A stretch of DNA of 64,000 nucleotides, from the NCBI GenBank assembly GCA_902801165.1, contig CADCHI010000031.1, forward strand, positions 1-64,000, read 5' to 3'. Under the pieces are notes generated by a model that worked only from the letters and a program-made list of their open reading frames with translations, had not been told where the DNA came from and ran no database searches. This stretch comes from an uncultured Eubacteriales bacterium. Its GTDB lineage: Bacteria; Bacillota; Clostridia; Christensenellales; Aristaeellaceae. Below, piece by piece: positions 25,841 through 32,588 of the stretch; positions within the stretch are counted from its first letter, which is position 1, and each line of letters opens with the position of its first letter. Made by a program: the position numbers and the translations under genes.

Positions 25841-26263
25841 TCAGGTTACTCCGAGGATCTTGATCTGCTTCTTGGCGAAGTCCGCCGCGTCGCGGCAATC
25901 CTGGTCGTTGGGGCGGCCCTTGTTCAGGAACAGGAATTCGCCCTTGCACTGGAAGAACATCTCCGCCGTCTTGACAGCGTTGCCCGCCGCGGCGGACTTG
26001 ATGGCCGGATAGGTGGACTTCTTGGTGCCGGCGCTGCCGAACACCACGATCTTGCCGATGTTTTTCGCGTTGTCGGCGATGAACTTGGTCACGGCGGGGT
26101 CGGGCTTTCCCTTGTAAACGCTGCTGCCCAGGAACACCACGTCCGCGTACTTTTCCAGCTTCGCGTCAACGGTCTTGGCCTCGGTGTCCAGCGCCTTGCC
26201 GATGGCTTCGGCCAGCTTCTTGGTTCCGCCGTTCTTGGAGTAATACCGAACTTCAATTCTCAT
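25841..26263 (-). CDS. Flavodoxin-domain protein
   Basis: Small FMN-type electron carrier or reductase of 140 residues. It has an N-terminal phosphate loop (YYSKNGGTKKLAEAI), then FLGSSVYKG and VFGSAGTKKS. It resembles truncated flavodoxin-like domains of anaerobic clostridia. It overlaps tightly with its neighbours (4 bases after the TSCPD gene, 1 base before MarR), so the three form one operon that is likely redox-responsive. Confidence 0.88.
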   Translation of the reverse strand: MRIEVRYYSKNGGTKKLAEAIGKALDTEAKTVDAKLEKYADVVFLGSSVYKGKPDPAVTKFIADNAKNIGKIVVFGSAGTKKSTYPAIKSAAAGNAVKTAEMFFQCKGEFLFLNKGRPNDQDCRDAADFAKKQIKILGVT

Positions 26264-26266
26264 CTC

Positions 26267-26530
26267 TTACGCACCTTTCTTCTGTTCTTCGTATGCCTTG
26301 CGAACGGCCCTTGCCAGCTGGTCCGCGCAGGACGTGGGCCGGCGGCCGCAAAGGTTCCCCAGCAGGTACTCCTCGATCTTTTCCACGGTCCACCCGTTCA
26401 CCAGCTTGGAAATCGCCTTCAGGTTGCCGTTGCAGCCGCCCATGAACTCGATGTTGCTGACCACGTTGTCGTCCAGATCGAAGCTGATGATCTGAGAACA
26501 GACCATCTCGGTCGGATATTTATAGCGCAT
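26267..26530 (-). CDS. TSCPD-domain protein
   Basis: Protein of 87 residues of the TSCPD family (TIGR03905-like): GGCNGNLKAISKLVNG in the middle and CGRRPTSCADQLARAV near the end. Both are conserved Cys-containing segments also found fused to class II ribonucleotide reductase. The exact role of the stand-alone form is unknown. ATG 26530 with GGAGATT upstream is preferred over the frame opening at 26575, which is inside the promoter. First gene of a flavodoxin-MarR operon. Confidence 0.88.
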   Translation of the reverse strand: MRYKYPTEMVCSQIISFDLDDNVVSNIEFMGGCNGNLKAISKLVNGWTVEKIEEYLLGNLCGRRPTSCADQLARAVRKAYEEQKKGA

Positions 26531-26563
26531 ATTGAATCTCCTCCGAAAATTGCCCTTTTTAAC

Positions 26564-26591
26564 AGTATAACACATTTCAGCCGCAAGTCAA
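26564..26591 (-). promoter_or_regulatory. Promoter of the TSCPD-flavodoxin-MarR operon
   Basis: On the minus strand TTGACT (26591-26586), 16 bases, TATACT (26569-26564). Confidence 0.65.
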
Positions 26592-26635
26592 TTTGATTGC
26601 CGTGTTTATTTCCCGCTTCCGCGGGGCAATCCGCC

Positions 26636-27139
26636 TCAGTAGGAGCTGATGGGCAGGCTGTCGTCGTCGGTGCCCTTCTGGATACTGATGATCCGTATGG
26701 CGTAGCTGATGTCGTCGTTCACCCGCACCACCACCCGGTCCCCGGCCCGGCGGCCCATCACGGCCTTGCCCAGGGGAGATTCCTTGCTGATGATGCCGTT
26801 GACGGCATCCTCCCGCAGCGTGGTCATCAGGGTGATGGTCTCCCGCTCGCCGTCCTCCTCGTATTCGATCTCCACCTTGTCGAACAGGCCCACCACGCCC
26901 TCCCGGGTATCGGCCTTGATCACCTTGGCGGTGGCGATCATCCGCTTCAGGTACCGCAGGCGGCTGTCGCAGCGGCGCAGCTCCTGCTTGGCGGCCTTGT
27001 ATTCGTAGTTCTCGCTCAGGTCCCCGAAGCCCCGGGCGGTCTGCAAATCCTCGATGCACTTGGGGCGGACCACGCGGGTCTTGTAGTCGATCTCCTCCTG
27101 CATCTTGCGGATATCCACTTCAGTCAATTCGTTATACAT
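26636..27139 (-). CDS. greA: GreA/GreB-family transcription elongation factor
   Basis: Transcript-cleavage factor of 167 residues that rescues backtracked RNA polymerase. It has an N-terminal coiled coil (about 1-80) with the acidic tip GFGDLSENYEYKAAK, and a C-terminal FKBP-like domain (about 90-165) with ISKESPLGKAVMGRRAGDRVVV. Both family signatures are intact. It starts 4 bases after the stop of the upstream flavin reductase gene, so they are co-transcribed. Confidence 0.94.
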   Translation of the reverse strand: MYNELTEVDIRKMQEEIDYKTRVVRPKCIEDLQTARGFGDLSENYEYKAAKQELRRCDSRLRYLKRMIATAKVIKADTREGVVGLFDKVEIEYEEDGERETITLMTTLREDAVNGIISKESPLGKAVMGRRAGDRVVVRVNDDISYAIRIISIQKGTDDDSLPISSY

Positions 27140-27143
27140 ACGC

Positions 27144-27761
27144 TCACCTGATAAAATCGGTCATGACGCCCGGCTCCTGCTCGGGCATGCCGTACTTCTC
27201 CCGCCCCAGGGCGATGCTCTTGATCAGGAAGGCCATGTTCCGGGCCAGCCGACGCATGGTCACCAGGCCCTCCTCGTCCTGGGCAGCCTCCCCCGGCCTG
27301 CGGCCGTGGACGCTGTTCCAGTAGGTGCTGGAGGCCACGGGCATGCCGGAGATGGTGAAGTACTTGTTCAGCCGGTCGAAGCTGGCGGACGCGCCGCCCC
27401 GGCGACAGACCACCGCCGCCGCGCCGACCTTCATGGTCTTGTCAAAGTGGGAGGAGTAGAACAGCCGGTCCAGGAAGGCCGTCACCGTGGCATTGGGGCC
27501 CGCGTAGTACACCGGGCTGCCCACCACGATGCCGTCCGCCGCCTCGAACTTCGCCGCGGCCTCGTTCACGATGTCGTCAAACACGCACTTGCCCTTTTCG
27601 TGGCAGGAGCCGCAGGCGATGCAGCCGCGCACGGCCTTGTTTCCCACGTGGATCGTCTCCACCTCGATGCCCTCGGCTTCGAAAACCTTCGCCATCTCCC
27701 CCAGCGCCAGCGCCGTGTTGCCGTTGGCCTTGGGGCTCCCGTTGATCAGCAGTACCTTCAT
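27144..27761 (-). CDS. Flavodoxin-family NAD(P)H/FMN reductase
   Basis: FMN-binding protein of 205 residues of the NADPH-dependent FMN reductase/iron-sulfur flavoprotein type. It has LLINGSPKANGNTALAL (flavin phosphate loop), CIACGSCHEKGKCVFDD (Cys-rich, able to hold a cluster or disulfide) and GSPVYYAGPNATVTAFLDR. The ATG at 27761 is taken because AGGTG precedes it and the longer frame starts inside the -10 box. Electron acceptor unknown. Confidence 0.9.
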   Translation of the reverse strand: MKVLLINGSPKANGNTALALGEMAKVFEAEGIEVETIHVGNKAVRGCIACGSCHEKGKCVFDDIVNEAAAKFEAADGIVVGSPVYYAGPNATVTAFLDRLFYSSHFDKTMKVGAAAVVCRRGGASASFDRLNKYFTISGMPVASSTYWNSVHGRRPGEAAQDEEGLVTMRRLARNMAFLIKSIALGREKYGMPEQEPGVMTDFIR

Positions 27762-27792
27762 ATTAACACCTCGCCATTCGGTTATTGCACCC

Positions 27793-27822
27793 ATTATAGC
27801 ACCCGCGTCCCCCGTCAGTCAA
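27793..27822 (-). promoter_or_regulatory. Promoter of the flavin reductase-greA operon
   Basis: On the minus strand TTGACT (27822-27817), 18 bases, TATAAT (27798-27793). It is back to back with the plus-strand promoter of the sugar kinase gene. Confidence 0.7.
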
Positions 27823-27829
27823 CCGCGCC

Positions 27830-27858
27830 TTGCCGGGGCGGGGCGGCCATGCTATAAT
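27830..27858 (+). promoter_or_regulatory. Promoter of the PfkB-family kinase gene
   Basis: TTGCCG (27830-27835), 17 bases, TATAAT (27853-27858). It implies a leader of about 135 nt. Confidence 0.65.
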
Positions 27859-28000
27859 GGCATTGCGTTCCCGGCGCGATTCTATGCGCTGGCGAAGCGC
27901 GGGATGCGCCTCCTTTTCCGCGATCCGTGGGAAGGCGCTCCTGCGTCCCCTCCATATAAATATCCGCATCTGTCGATCTGAGCAAAAGGAGGTCCCTTAC

Positions 28001-28960
28001 ATGTCCAATAGAGCACCGGAGGTTGTCGTCATCGGCGGCGCCGTGGTGGATATCCCCCTGGTCCCGGTGGGGCCGGCGGTGTTCGAAGCCGGCTCCACGC
28101 CGCTGGAGCGCATCGCCATGCAGGTGGGCGGCGACGCCGCCAACGAATCCCTCACTCTGGCCCGGCTGGGCCATGCCCCGGCGCTGGTCAGCAAGGTCGG
28201 CGCGGACGCCGCCGGGGACTACCTCCTCCGCGCCCTGCGGGAGGGCGGCGTCGACACGGACAGCGTGGTCCGGGAGGACGGGCTGGACACCGGCATCAAC
28301 GTCGTGCTGGTGCGCAAGGACGGCGAGCGCGGCTTCATCACCAACCGCAACGGCAGCCTGCGCCGGCTCGCCCTGGCGGACATCCTGCCGGCGCTGGACC
28401 GGCCCGAACTGTCCGGCGCGCGGATCGCCTGCCTGGCCAGCCTGTTCGTCTCGCCGGCGCTTTCCCTGGAGGACTGCGCCGCCCTGTTCGACCGCCTGAA
28501 GGCCCGGGGCATGCTCCTCTGCGCCGACACCACCCGCAGGAAGCACGGTGAAACCCTGAGGGAAGCCGGCGACGCCCTCTCCCGGCTGGACTACTTCTTC
28601 CCCAACCTAGAGGAGGCCGCCCTGCTGACCGGCGAGGATGACCCCGACGCCACCGCGGCCGCGCTGGTGGACTGCGGCGTGAAGCACGTGGCCCTCAAGC
28701 TGGGCGGCAGGGGCTGCCTGCTGCGCTCGGCGAGGGAGCGCATCCTCGTTCCCCCCTTCCCCGGCGTCCGCTGCGTGGACACCACCGGCGCGGGGGACAC
28801 CTTCGCCGCCGGGTTCATCGCGGCGCTGCTGGAGGGGCGGGACTTCGCGTCCTGCGGCCGCTTCGCCAACGCCGCCGCCTCGCTGTGCGTCCAGTCCGTG
28901 GGGGCCGGCGGCAGCTGGACCCGCGAGGAGGCGGAGGCCCGCTTCCGCGCCATGCATTGA
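28001..28960 (+). CDS. PfkB-family carbohydrate kinase
   Basis: Ribokinase-fold sugar kinase of 319 residues. The substrate-binding region has the first PfkB signature AMQVGGDAANESLTLARLG (near 45-63). The second signature is CVDTTGAGDTFAAGFIAALL, with the catalytic Asp in GAGD. The sugar is not determined; the layout fits ribokinase/fructokinase-like members. ATG 28001 follows AAAGGAGGT, an almost perfect ribosome binding site; the frame is open upstream to the promoter but without another site. Single gene. Confidence 0.92.
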   Translation: MSNRAPEVVVIGGAVVDIPLVPVGPAVFEAGSTPLERIAMQVGGDAANESLTLARLGHAPALVSKVGADAAGDYLLRALREGGVDTDSVVREDGLDTGINVVLVRKDGERGFITNRNGSLRRLALADILPALDRPELSGARIACLASLFVSPALSLEDCAALFDRLKARGMLLCADTTRRKHGETLREAGDALSRLDYFFPNLEEAALLTGEDDPDATAAALVDCGVKHVALKLGGRGCLLRSARERILVPPFPGVRCVDTTGAGDTFAAGFIAALLEGRDFASCGRFANAAASLCVQSVGAGGSWTREEAEARFRAMH

Positions 28961-29083
28961 CCCATCGCCCCTCGCGCCGCCGGTGAAAAATCCGGATTCG
29001 GGAACGCCGCGTCCGCCGGTTATAATGAAACCGTGATCAAGAGAGACGCCGGCGCGACACCGGCGAGCAAAGGAGCGTTAACC

Positions 29084-29734
29084 ATGAAGCGTCTTATTTC
29101 GATAATGCTGCTGACGGCGCTGATCGCCGCCCTGTCCTGCACCTTCACCTTCGCCCTCGCGGAGGACGACGTGGACTACAGCTACGAGGGCTGGTACGAG
29201 GTCTACGTCGTAAAGCCCGCGGACCACACCTACAGCTACATCTACGACCGCCCCTCCAGCACCAAGGGCAAAAACCTGGGCCGGGTGGACAACGGCGAGA
29301 TGGTGTACGGCTTCTTCCTCACCCACGGCGTCAACCACAGGTCCTCCCGCTGGGTCTACTGCGAGTACAACGGCATCTGCGGCTACCTGCGCTACGACAA
29401 CCTGATCTACCTCGGCACCGACGACGACGGCTACTACTACGATTATTACTACGGCGACGACTACTATCGCAGCGACGACTCCGCCGTCATCCGCGCCATC
29501 GATCCCCCCGCCGGCTTCCGGGACAGCTCCTACGACTACGTCGGCGCGATGTTCACCACCCTGGATTCCGGCCTGCTGGAGCTGCGGGACGAGCCCGCCT
29601 GGACCACCAACTGGTCCGTCGAGATCCCTCCCTGCTCCCTGGTGACCGTCTACTACTACGACGAGATCTGGGCCTACTGTGAATACATGGGCAACTACGG
29701 CTACATCCTCTGGGAGCACCTTTCGGAAGACTGA
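29084..29734 (+). CDS. Secreted SH3-like domain protein
   Basis: Exported protein of 216 residues. Its signal peptide (LISIMLLTALIAALSCTFTFALA) has a likely cleavage after ALA. Two SH3-like segments follow (about 35-100 and 145-215; YVYCEYNGICGYLRYDNL-like and IWAYCEYMGNYGYILWEHL). They are joined by a Tyr/Asp-rich linker of about 30 residues. Such bacterial SH3 domains often bind cell-wall peptides; no enzymatic domain is present. ATG 29084 has AAAGGAGCG upstream and a weak promoter with TATAAT at 29021. The linker composition recalls the protein at 15465-16133. Confidence 0.82.
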   Translation: MKRLISIMLLTALIAALSCTFTFALAEDDVDYSYEGWYEVYVVKPADHTYSYIYDRPSSTKGKNLGRVDNGEMVYGFFLTHGVNHRSSRWVYCEYNGICGYLRYDNLIYLGTDDDGYYYDYYYGDDYYRSDDSAVIRAIDPPAGFRDSSYDYVGAMFTTLDSGLLELRDEPAWTTNWSVEIPPCSLVTVYYYDEIWAYCEYMGNYGYILWEHLSED

Positions 29735-29922
29735 CCCCTGATTCCCATTGCGCCCCGAATGGCGCAACACCCGCCCTTACCCCTTCCGGCGGCCCGCAGG
29801 CGCCCTGCGCCGGCCCGGCCCGATCGCCGAAGCGAGCCAGTTTTTCCTCCTCCTTTTCTGGCCGCCACGACGCGCCGATGGCCCGGGCCGCCCGGAAGTC
29901 CGATATCGGTTTGACAAAAGCC

Positions 29923-29955
29923 AGCCCCCGCTTGAAAGTCATAGCGGGGGCTTTA
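29923..29955 (+). terminator. Intrinsic terminator upstream of the CRISPR locus
   Basis: AGCCCCCGCT and AGCGGGGGCT arms around TGAAAGTCAT, followed by TTAAAC. It separates the CRISPR locus from the SH3 gene. Between 29735 and 30078 I see no gene. Confidence 0.7.
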
Positions 29956-30078
29956 AACATTGAAAACACGTTTCCAAAGAAAGCGATCGTGTTGCGGCCC
30001 TGCATTGAGATGTGACTACTGCCAACAGTCTCGCGTCATTTGTCATAGTACAACGGATTCCATCCATCGCTTTTCGTA

Positions 30079-30107
30079 TTGCCATCGAACCGGGGTTGTG
30101 TTATACT
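30079..30107 (+). promoter_or_regulatory. Promoter of the TnpB-like CRISPR effector
   Basis: TTGCCA (30079-30084), 17 bases, TATACT (30102-30107). The start point near 30114 gives a very short leader before the ribosome binding site AAGGGGG (30119-30125). Confidence 0.75.
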
Positions 30108-30132
30108 TTTATTATGATAAGGGGGTGTGGAC

Positions 30133-31674
30133 ATGGCCAAGAAATCGACGACGGATACCTGCTGCCTGACGCTCCCCCTAAAGCTGGAAAAATGGCAGAG
30201 TGACCGCCTTGAGAAGCGATTCGAGATCGCGCGCCAAATCTACAACACCCTCGTCAACTTTGAGTTGAAAAAGCTGAAGCGCTTGGAAGAGAGCCCGGAA
30301 TACAAGGAAATCACGGCACAAATACAGGAAGCCCTGAACAGCGAATCCCGTTCGGAATCAAACCTCAAGGCTTTATACAAAGCCCTGAACGATCTTCGCA
30401 GGAAAGCCGGATTTGACGAGTATTCCTTCAAAACGGACATCAAGGACTTTTATAAGCATTTCAAGGACAATATCCGTTCCAATGTTGCCGCGCACGGGAT
30501 CGCACCGCAGGTCTGGGCCGCCTTTGAAAAGCTGTTCTATGGGAACGGCAGAAAGATTCACTTCAAGCGGAAGGGCGAAATGAACAGCCTCAGAGGCTAT
30601 TCTGTGACTGGAAAGAGCGGTGGCAAAGAAATCATATTCCGCGGCACATACATCGAGTGGAATGGATTGAAGCTGCCGATCAAGGCGGACCCAGACAACC
30701 CCTATGAAACCGATATGCTGCGCAACCGGGTCAAGTATTGCAGGATCGTCCGGAAGCCCGGGAAGCGCAGGCCGCGATGGTATGTGCAACTCATGCTGGA
30801 GGGCAAGCCGACGCTCAAATGCAGGAAGGACACGAATGAACCCCGACACCCAGTGGGCAGCGGCATCGTGGGAATCGACATTGGCCCCCAGACAATCGCC
30901 TATGTTGCGGAAAGCGAAGCGTCGCTCCAGGAACTTGCCGCCCAAACGAACGGCATTGAGCGCGAACGGCGTATCCTGCAAAGAAAGCTGGATCGAAGTC
31001 GGAGGGCGACGAACCCGGACAATTACGCTGAGGATGGCACCATAAAGCGCGGCGTCAAGCTGACGCGCAACAAATCCAAGCGGTATCTGAGGACCCAGCG
31101 CGAATTGGCCTTCCTGCAAAGCAAGCAAGCGGAATCCCGAAAGCGACAGCATAACGCGCTTGCGAATCACCTGATATCCCTTGGAAACGTCTTTGTCGTA
31201 GAAGACATGGACTGGCCAGCGCTGACGCACAGGGCAAAGCAGACCGAGATCTCCGAGAAGACCGGACGGTACAAGCGAAAAAAACGGTTTGGAAAGTCCG
31301 TCGGGAATAAAGCCCCCGCGATGCTCATCGGGATGCTGGACCAAAAGCTCAATTCTCGGGGAACGGGAGGCGTAATCAAAGTACCAACGTCGCTGAGGGC
31401 GAGCCAGTACAACCATCTCACCGGTGAATACCACAAAAAGACGCTGGGGCAGCGCTGGAACGACATGCCGGACGGAAGAAGGCTCCAGAGGGATTTGTAT
31501 TCGGCATTCCTGTTGCAGCACGCGAATTTGGATTCAATGGAGTATGACAGCGAAGCACTGAACCGCGACTACGAATCATTTGTACAGCATCACGACAGCG
31601 TCATTGAGAAGCTGAGAACATCAGGTAGAACGCTTGCAAGCATGGGCATGGTGCGAACCCCAAGTGCTCAATAG
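30133..31674 (+). CDS. Compact TnpB/Cas12-like RuvC nuclease (CRISPR-associated effector)
   Basis: Protein of 513 residues, much shorter than classical Cas12 and slightly longer than usual TnpB. The N-terminal TnpB-type region (EKRFEIARQIYNTLVNFEL) is followed by a Lys/Arg-rich middle. The split RuvC domain has RuvC-I GIVGIDIGPQTIAYVAES (Asp249), RuvC-II NVFVVEDMDW (Glu357) and RuvC-III LQRDLYSAFLL (Asp454), so the catalytic triad is intact. The zinc-ribbon site of TnpB is kept in outline (RASQYNHLTGEYHKKTLGQR) but all four Cys are missing. ATG 30133 is set by AAGGGGG at 7 bases; GTG 30127 is too close. Base composition is visibly poorer in GC than the neighbours. A structured RNA and CRISPR array follow on the same strand. 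RNA-guided DNA cutting or binding is inferred from family and context. Confidence 0.88.
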   Translation: MAKKSTTDTCCLTLPLKLEKWQSDRLEKRFEIARQIYNTLVNFELKKLKRLEESPEYKEITAQIQEALNSESRSESNLKALYKALNDLRRKAGFDEYSFKTDIKDFYKHFKDNIRSNVAAHGIAPQVWAAFEKLFYGNGRKIHFKRKGEMNSLRGYSVTGKSGGKEIIFRGTYIEWNGLKLPIKADPDNPYETDMLRNRVKYCRIVRKPGKRRPRWYVQLMLEGKPTLKCRKDTNEPRHPVGSGIVGIDIGPQTIAYVAESEASLQELAAQTNGIERERRILQRKLDRSRRATNPDNYAEDGTIKRGVKLTRNKSKRYLRTQRELAFLQSKQAESRKRQHNALANHLISLGNVFVVEDMDWPALTHRAKQTEISEKTGRYKRKKRFGKSVGNKAPAMLIGMLDQKLNSRGTGGVIKVPTSLRASQYNHLTGEYHKKTLGQRWNDMPDGRRLQRDLYSAFLLQHANLDSMEYDSEALNRDYESFVQHHDSVIEKLRTSGRTLASMGMVRTPSAQ

Positions 31675-31865
31675 AGCACCAGGGACTTCGCACTGAAATA
31701 AACCGGTCGATTGTCCGTCCGGGGCTGTCGCCAATGGCATCATAGGATGCTTTGACAGCAGAAGAGCAAGGGAAAATAGTCAGCGCGGGTCGAGTCCCGA
31801 AAAGCTATCTACCTGCTCACAGCGCAACCTTCAAAATTGCATCTCCTTGTTAGTGCACTTTTGCT
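31651..31865 (+). ncRNA. Candidate tracrRNA/omegaRNA-like scaffold
   Basis: No ORF, but dense structure. Hairpin 1 (31651-31693) pairs GTGCGAA with TTCGCAC and, inside, GTGCTC with GAGCAC; it contains the effector's stop codon. Hairpin 2 (31724-31759) pairs GCTGTC with GACAGC and, inside, GCATC with GATGC. A short CGGG/CCCG hairpin is at 31786-31799. Two stretches complement the CRISPR repeat in antiparallel order: TCAGCGCG (31780-31787, repeat positions 19-26) and ATTGCATC (31836-31843, repeat positions 1-8). RNA that starts within the nuclease's 3' end is typical of TnpB omegaRNA; anti-repeats are typical of tracrRNA. Ends are approximate and transcription is not shown. Confidence 0.7.
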
Positions 31866-32505
31866 GATGCAATCCACGAAGGACGCGCTGAGGCAAAGGT
31901 GGAGGTTGAAGAATGAACCGAGCATTGGTTATGATGCAATCCACGAAGGACGCGCTGAGGCAAAGTGGGCCTGTTACGGAGACTATCGAGGACGGAGGGG
32001 ATGCAATCCACGAAGGACGCGCTGAGGCAAAGCTTGAGATCTTACAGCTTGTGCATTGTGTTCTCCGATGCAATCCACGAAGGACGCGCTGAGGCAAAGT
32101 TGCACGCAGGTTCGGACGATGGCGAGACTGTGTGATGCAATCCACGAAGGACGCGCTGAGGCAAAGCTCAAACTGCCCGATCTCCAACCTTGCCAACAAC
32201 GATGCAATCCACGAAGGACGCGCTGAGGCAAAGGTCGCCTATTGCGTCCCCACCAACGCAGGAGGCGGATGCAATCCACGAAGGACGCGCTGAGGCAAAG
32301 CAGAAGGACAATATTCTGGCGCACATGGTTCGGGATGCAATCCACGAAGGACGCGCTGAGGCAAAGACATCCACAATCAAGGCTCGGCAAGCGCCATCAC
32401 GATGCAATCCACGAAGGACGCGCTGAGGCAAAGCGACGTAACCATGCTCAATCACTCCTCGTCCAGCGTCAAGATGCAATCCACGAAGGACGCGCTGAGG
32501 CAAAA
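31866..32505 (+). CRISPR. CRISPR array, 10 repeats and 9 spacers
   Basis: Ten 33-bp repeats start GATGCAATCCACGAAG and end GCGCTGAGGCAAAG. They start at 31866, 31933, 32000, 32067, 32134, 32201, 32268, 32334, 32401 and 32473. The first nine are identical; the tenth differs only at its last base. Spacers are 34 bp except the seventh (33) and ninth (39), and all differ. The degenerate repeat at the right puts the array's old end there and the leader side next to the effector, so transcription is probably on the plus strand. The repeat has no strong internal palindrome, consistent with a need for a separate tracrRNA. No adaptation genes are nearby. Confidence 0.97.
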
Positions 32506-32540
32506 GCGCATCCAACACAGTCAGCTATTCCCCATAAATC

Positions 32541-32570
32541 ATCCCCCTGCGCCGCATGGCGCAGGGGGAT
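32541..32570. terminator. Hairpin between CRISPR array and gyrA
   Basis: ATCCCCCTGCGCC-GCAT-GGCGCAGGGGGAT is a 13-bp perfect stem between two convergent units. It could end both the array transcript and gyrA. Confidence 0.7.
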
Positions 32571-32588
32571 TCTCATACCCTATTTGGT

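Noticed and set aside
30133-31674. Ordinary IS200/IS605 transposon with tnpB
   Set aside because: No tnpA is present; where the transposon right end would be there is a regular CRISPR array, and the RNA between carries anti-repeat sequence. The protein ancestry is still TnpB-like.
31752-31780. A TTGACA with an AATAGT 17 bases later, as a possible separate promoter for the CRISPR array
   Set aside because: The -10 is poor and the TTGACA overlaps one arm of the GCTGTC/GACAGC hairpin, which explains the sequence better; left as an open possibility only.
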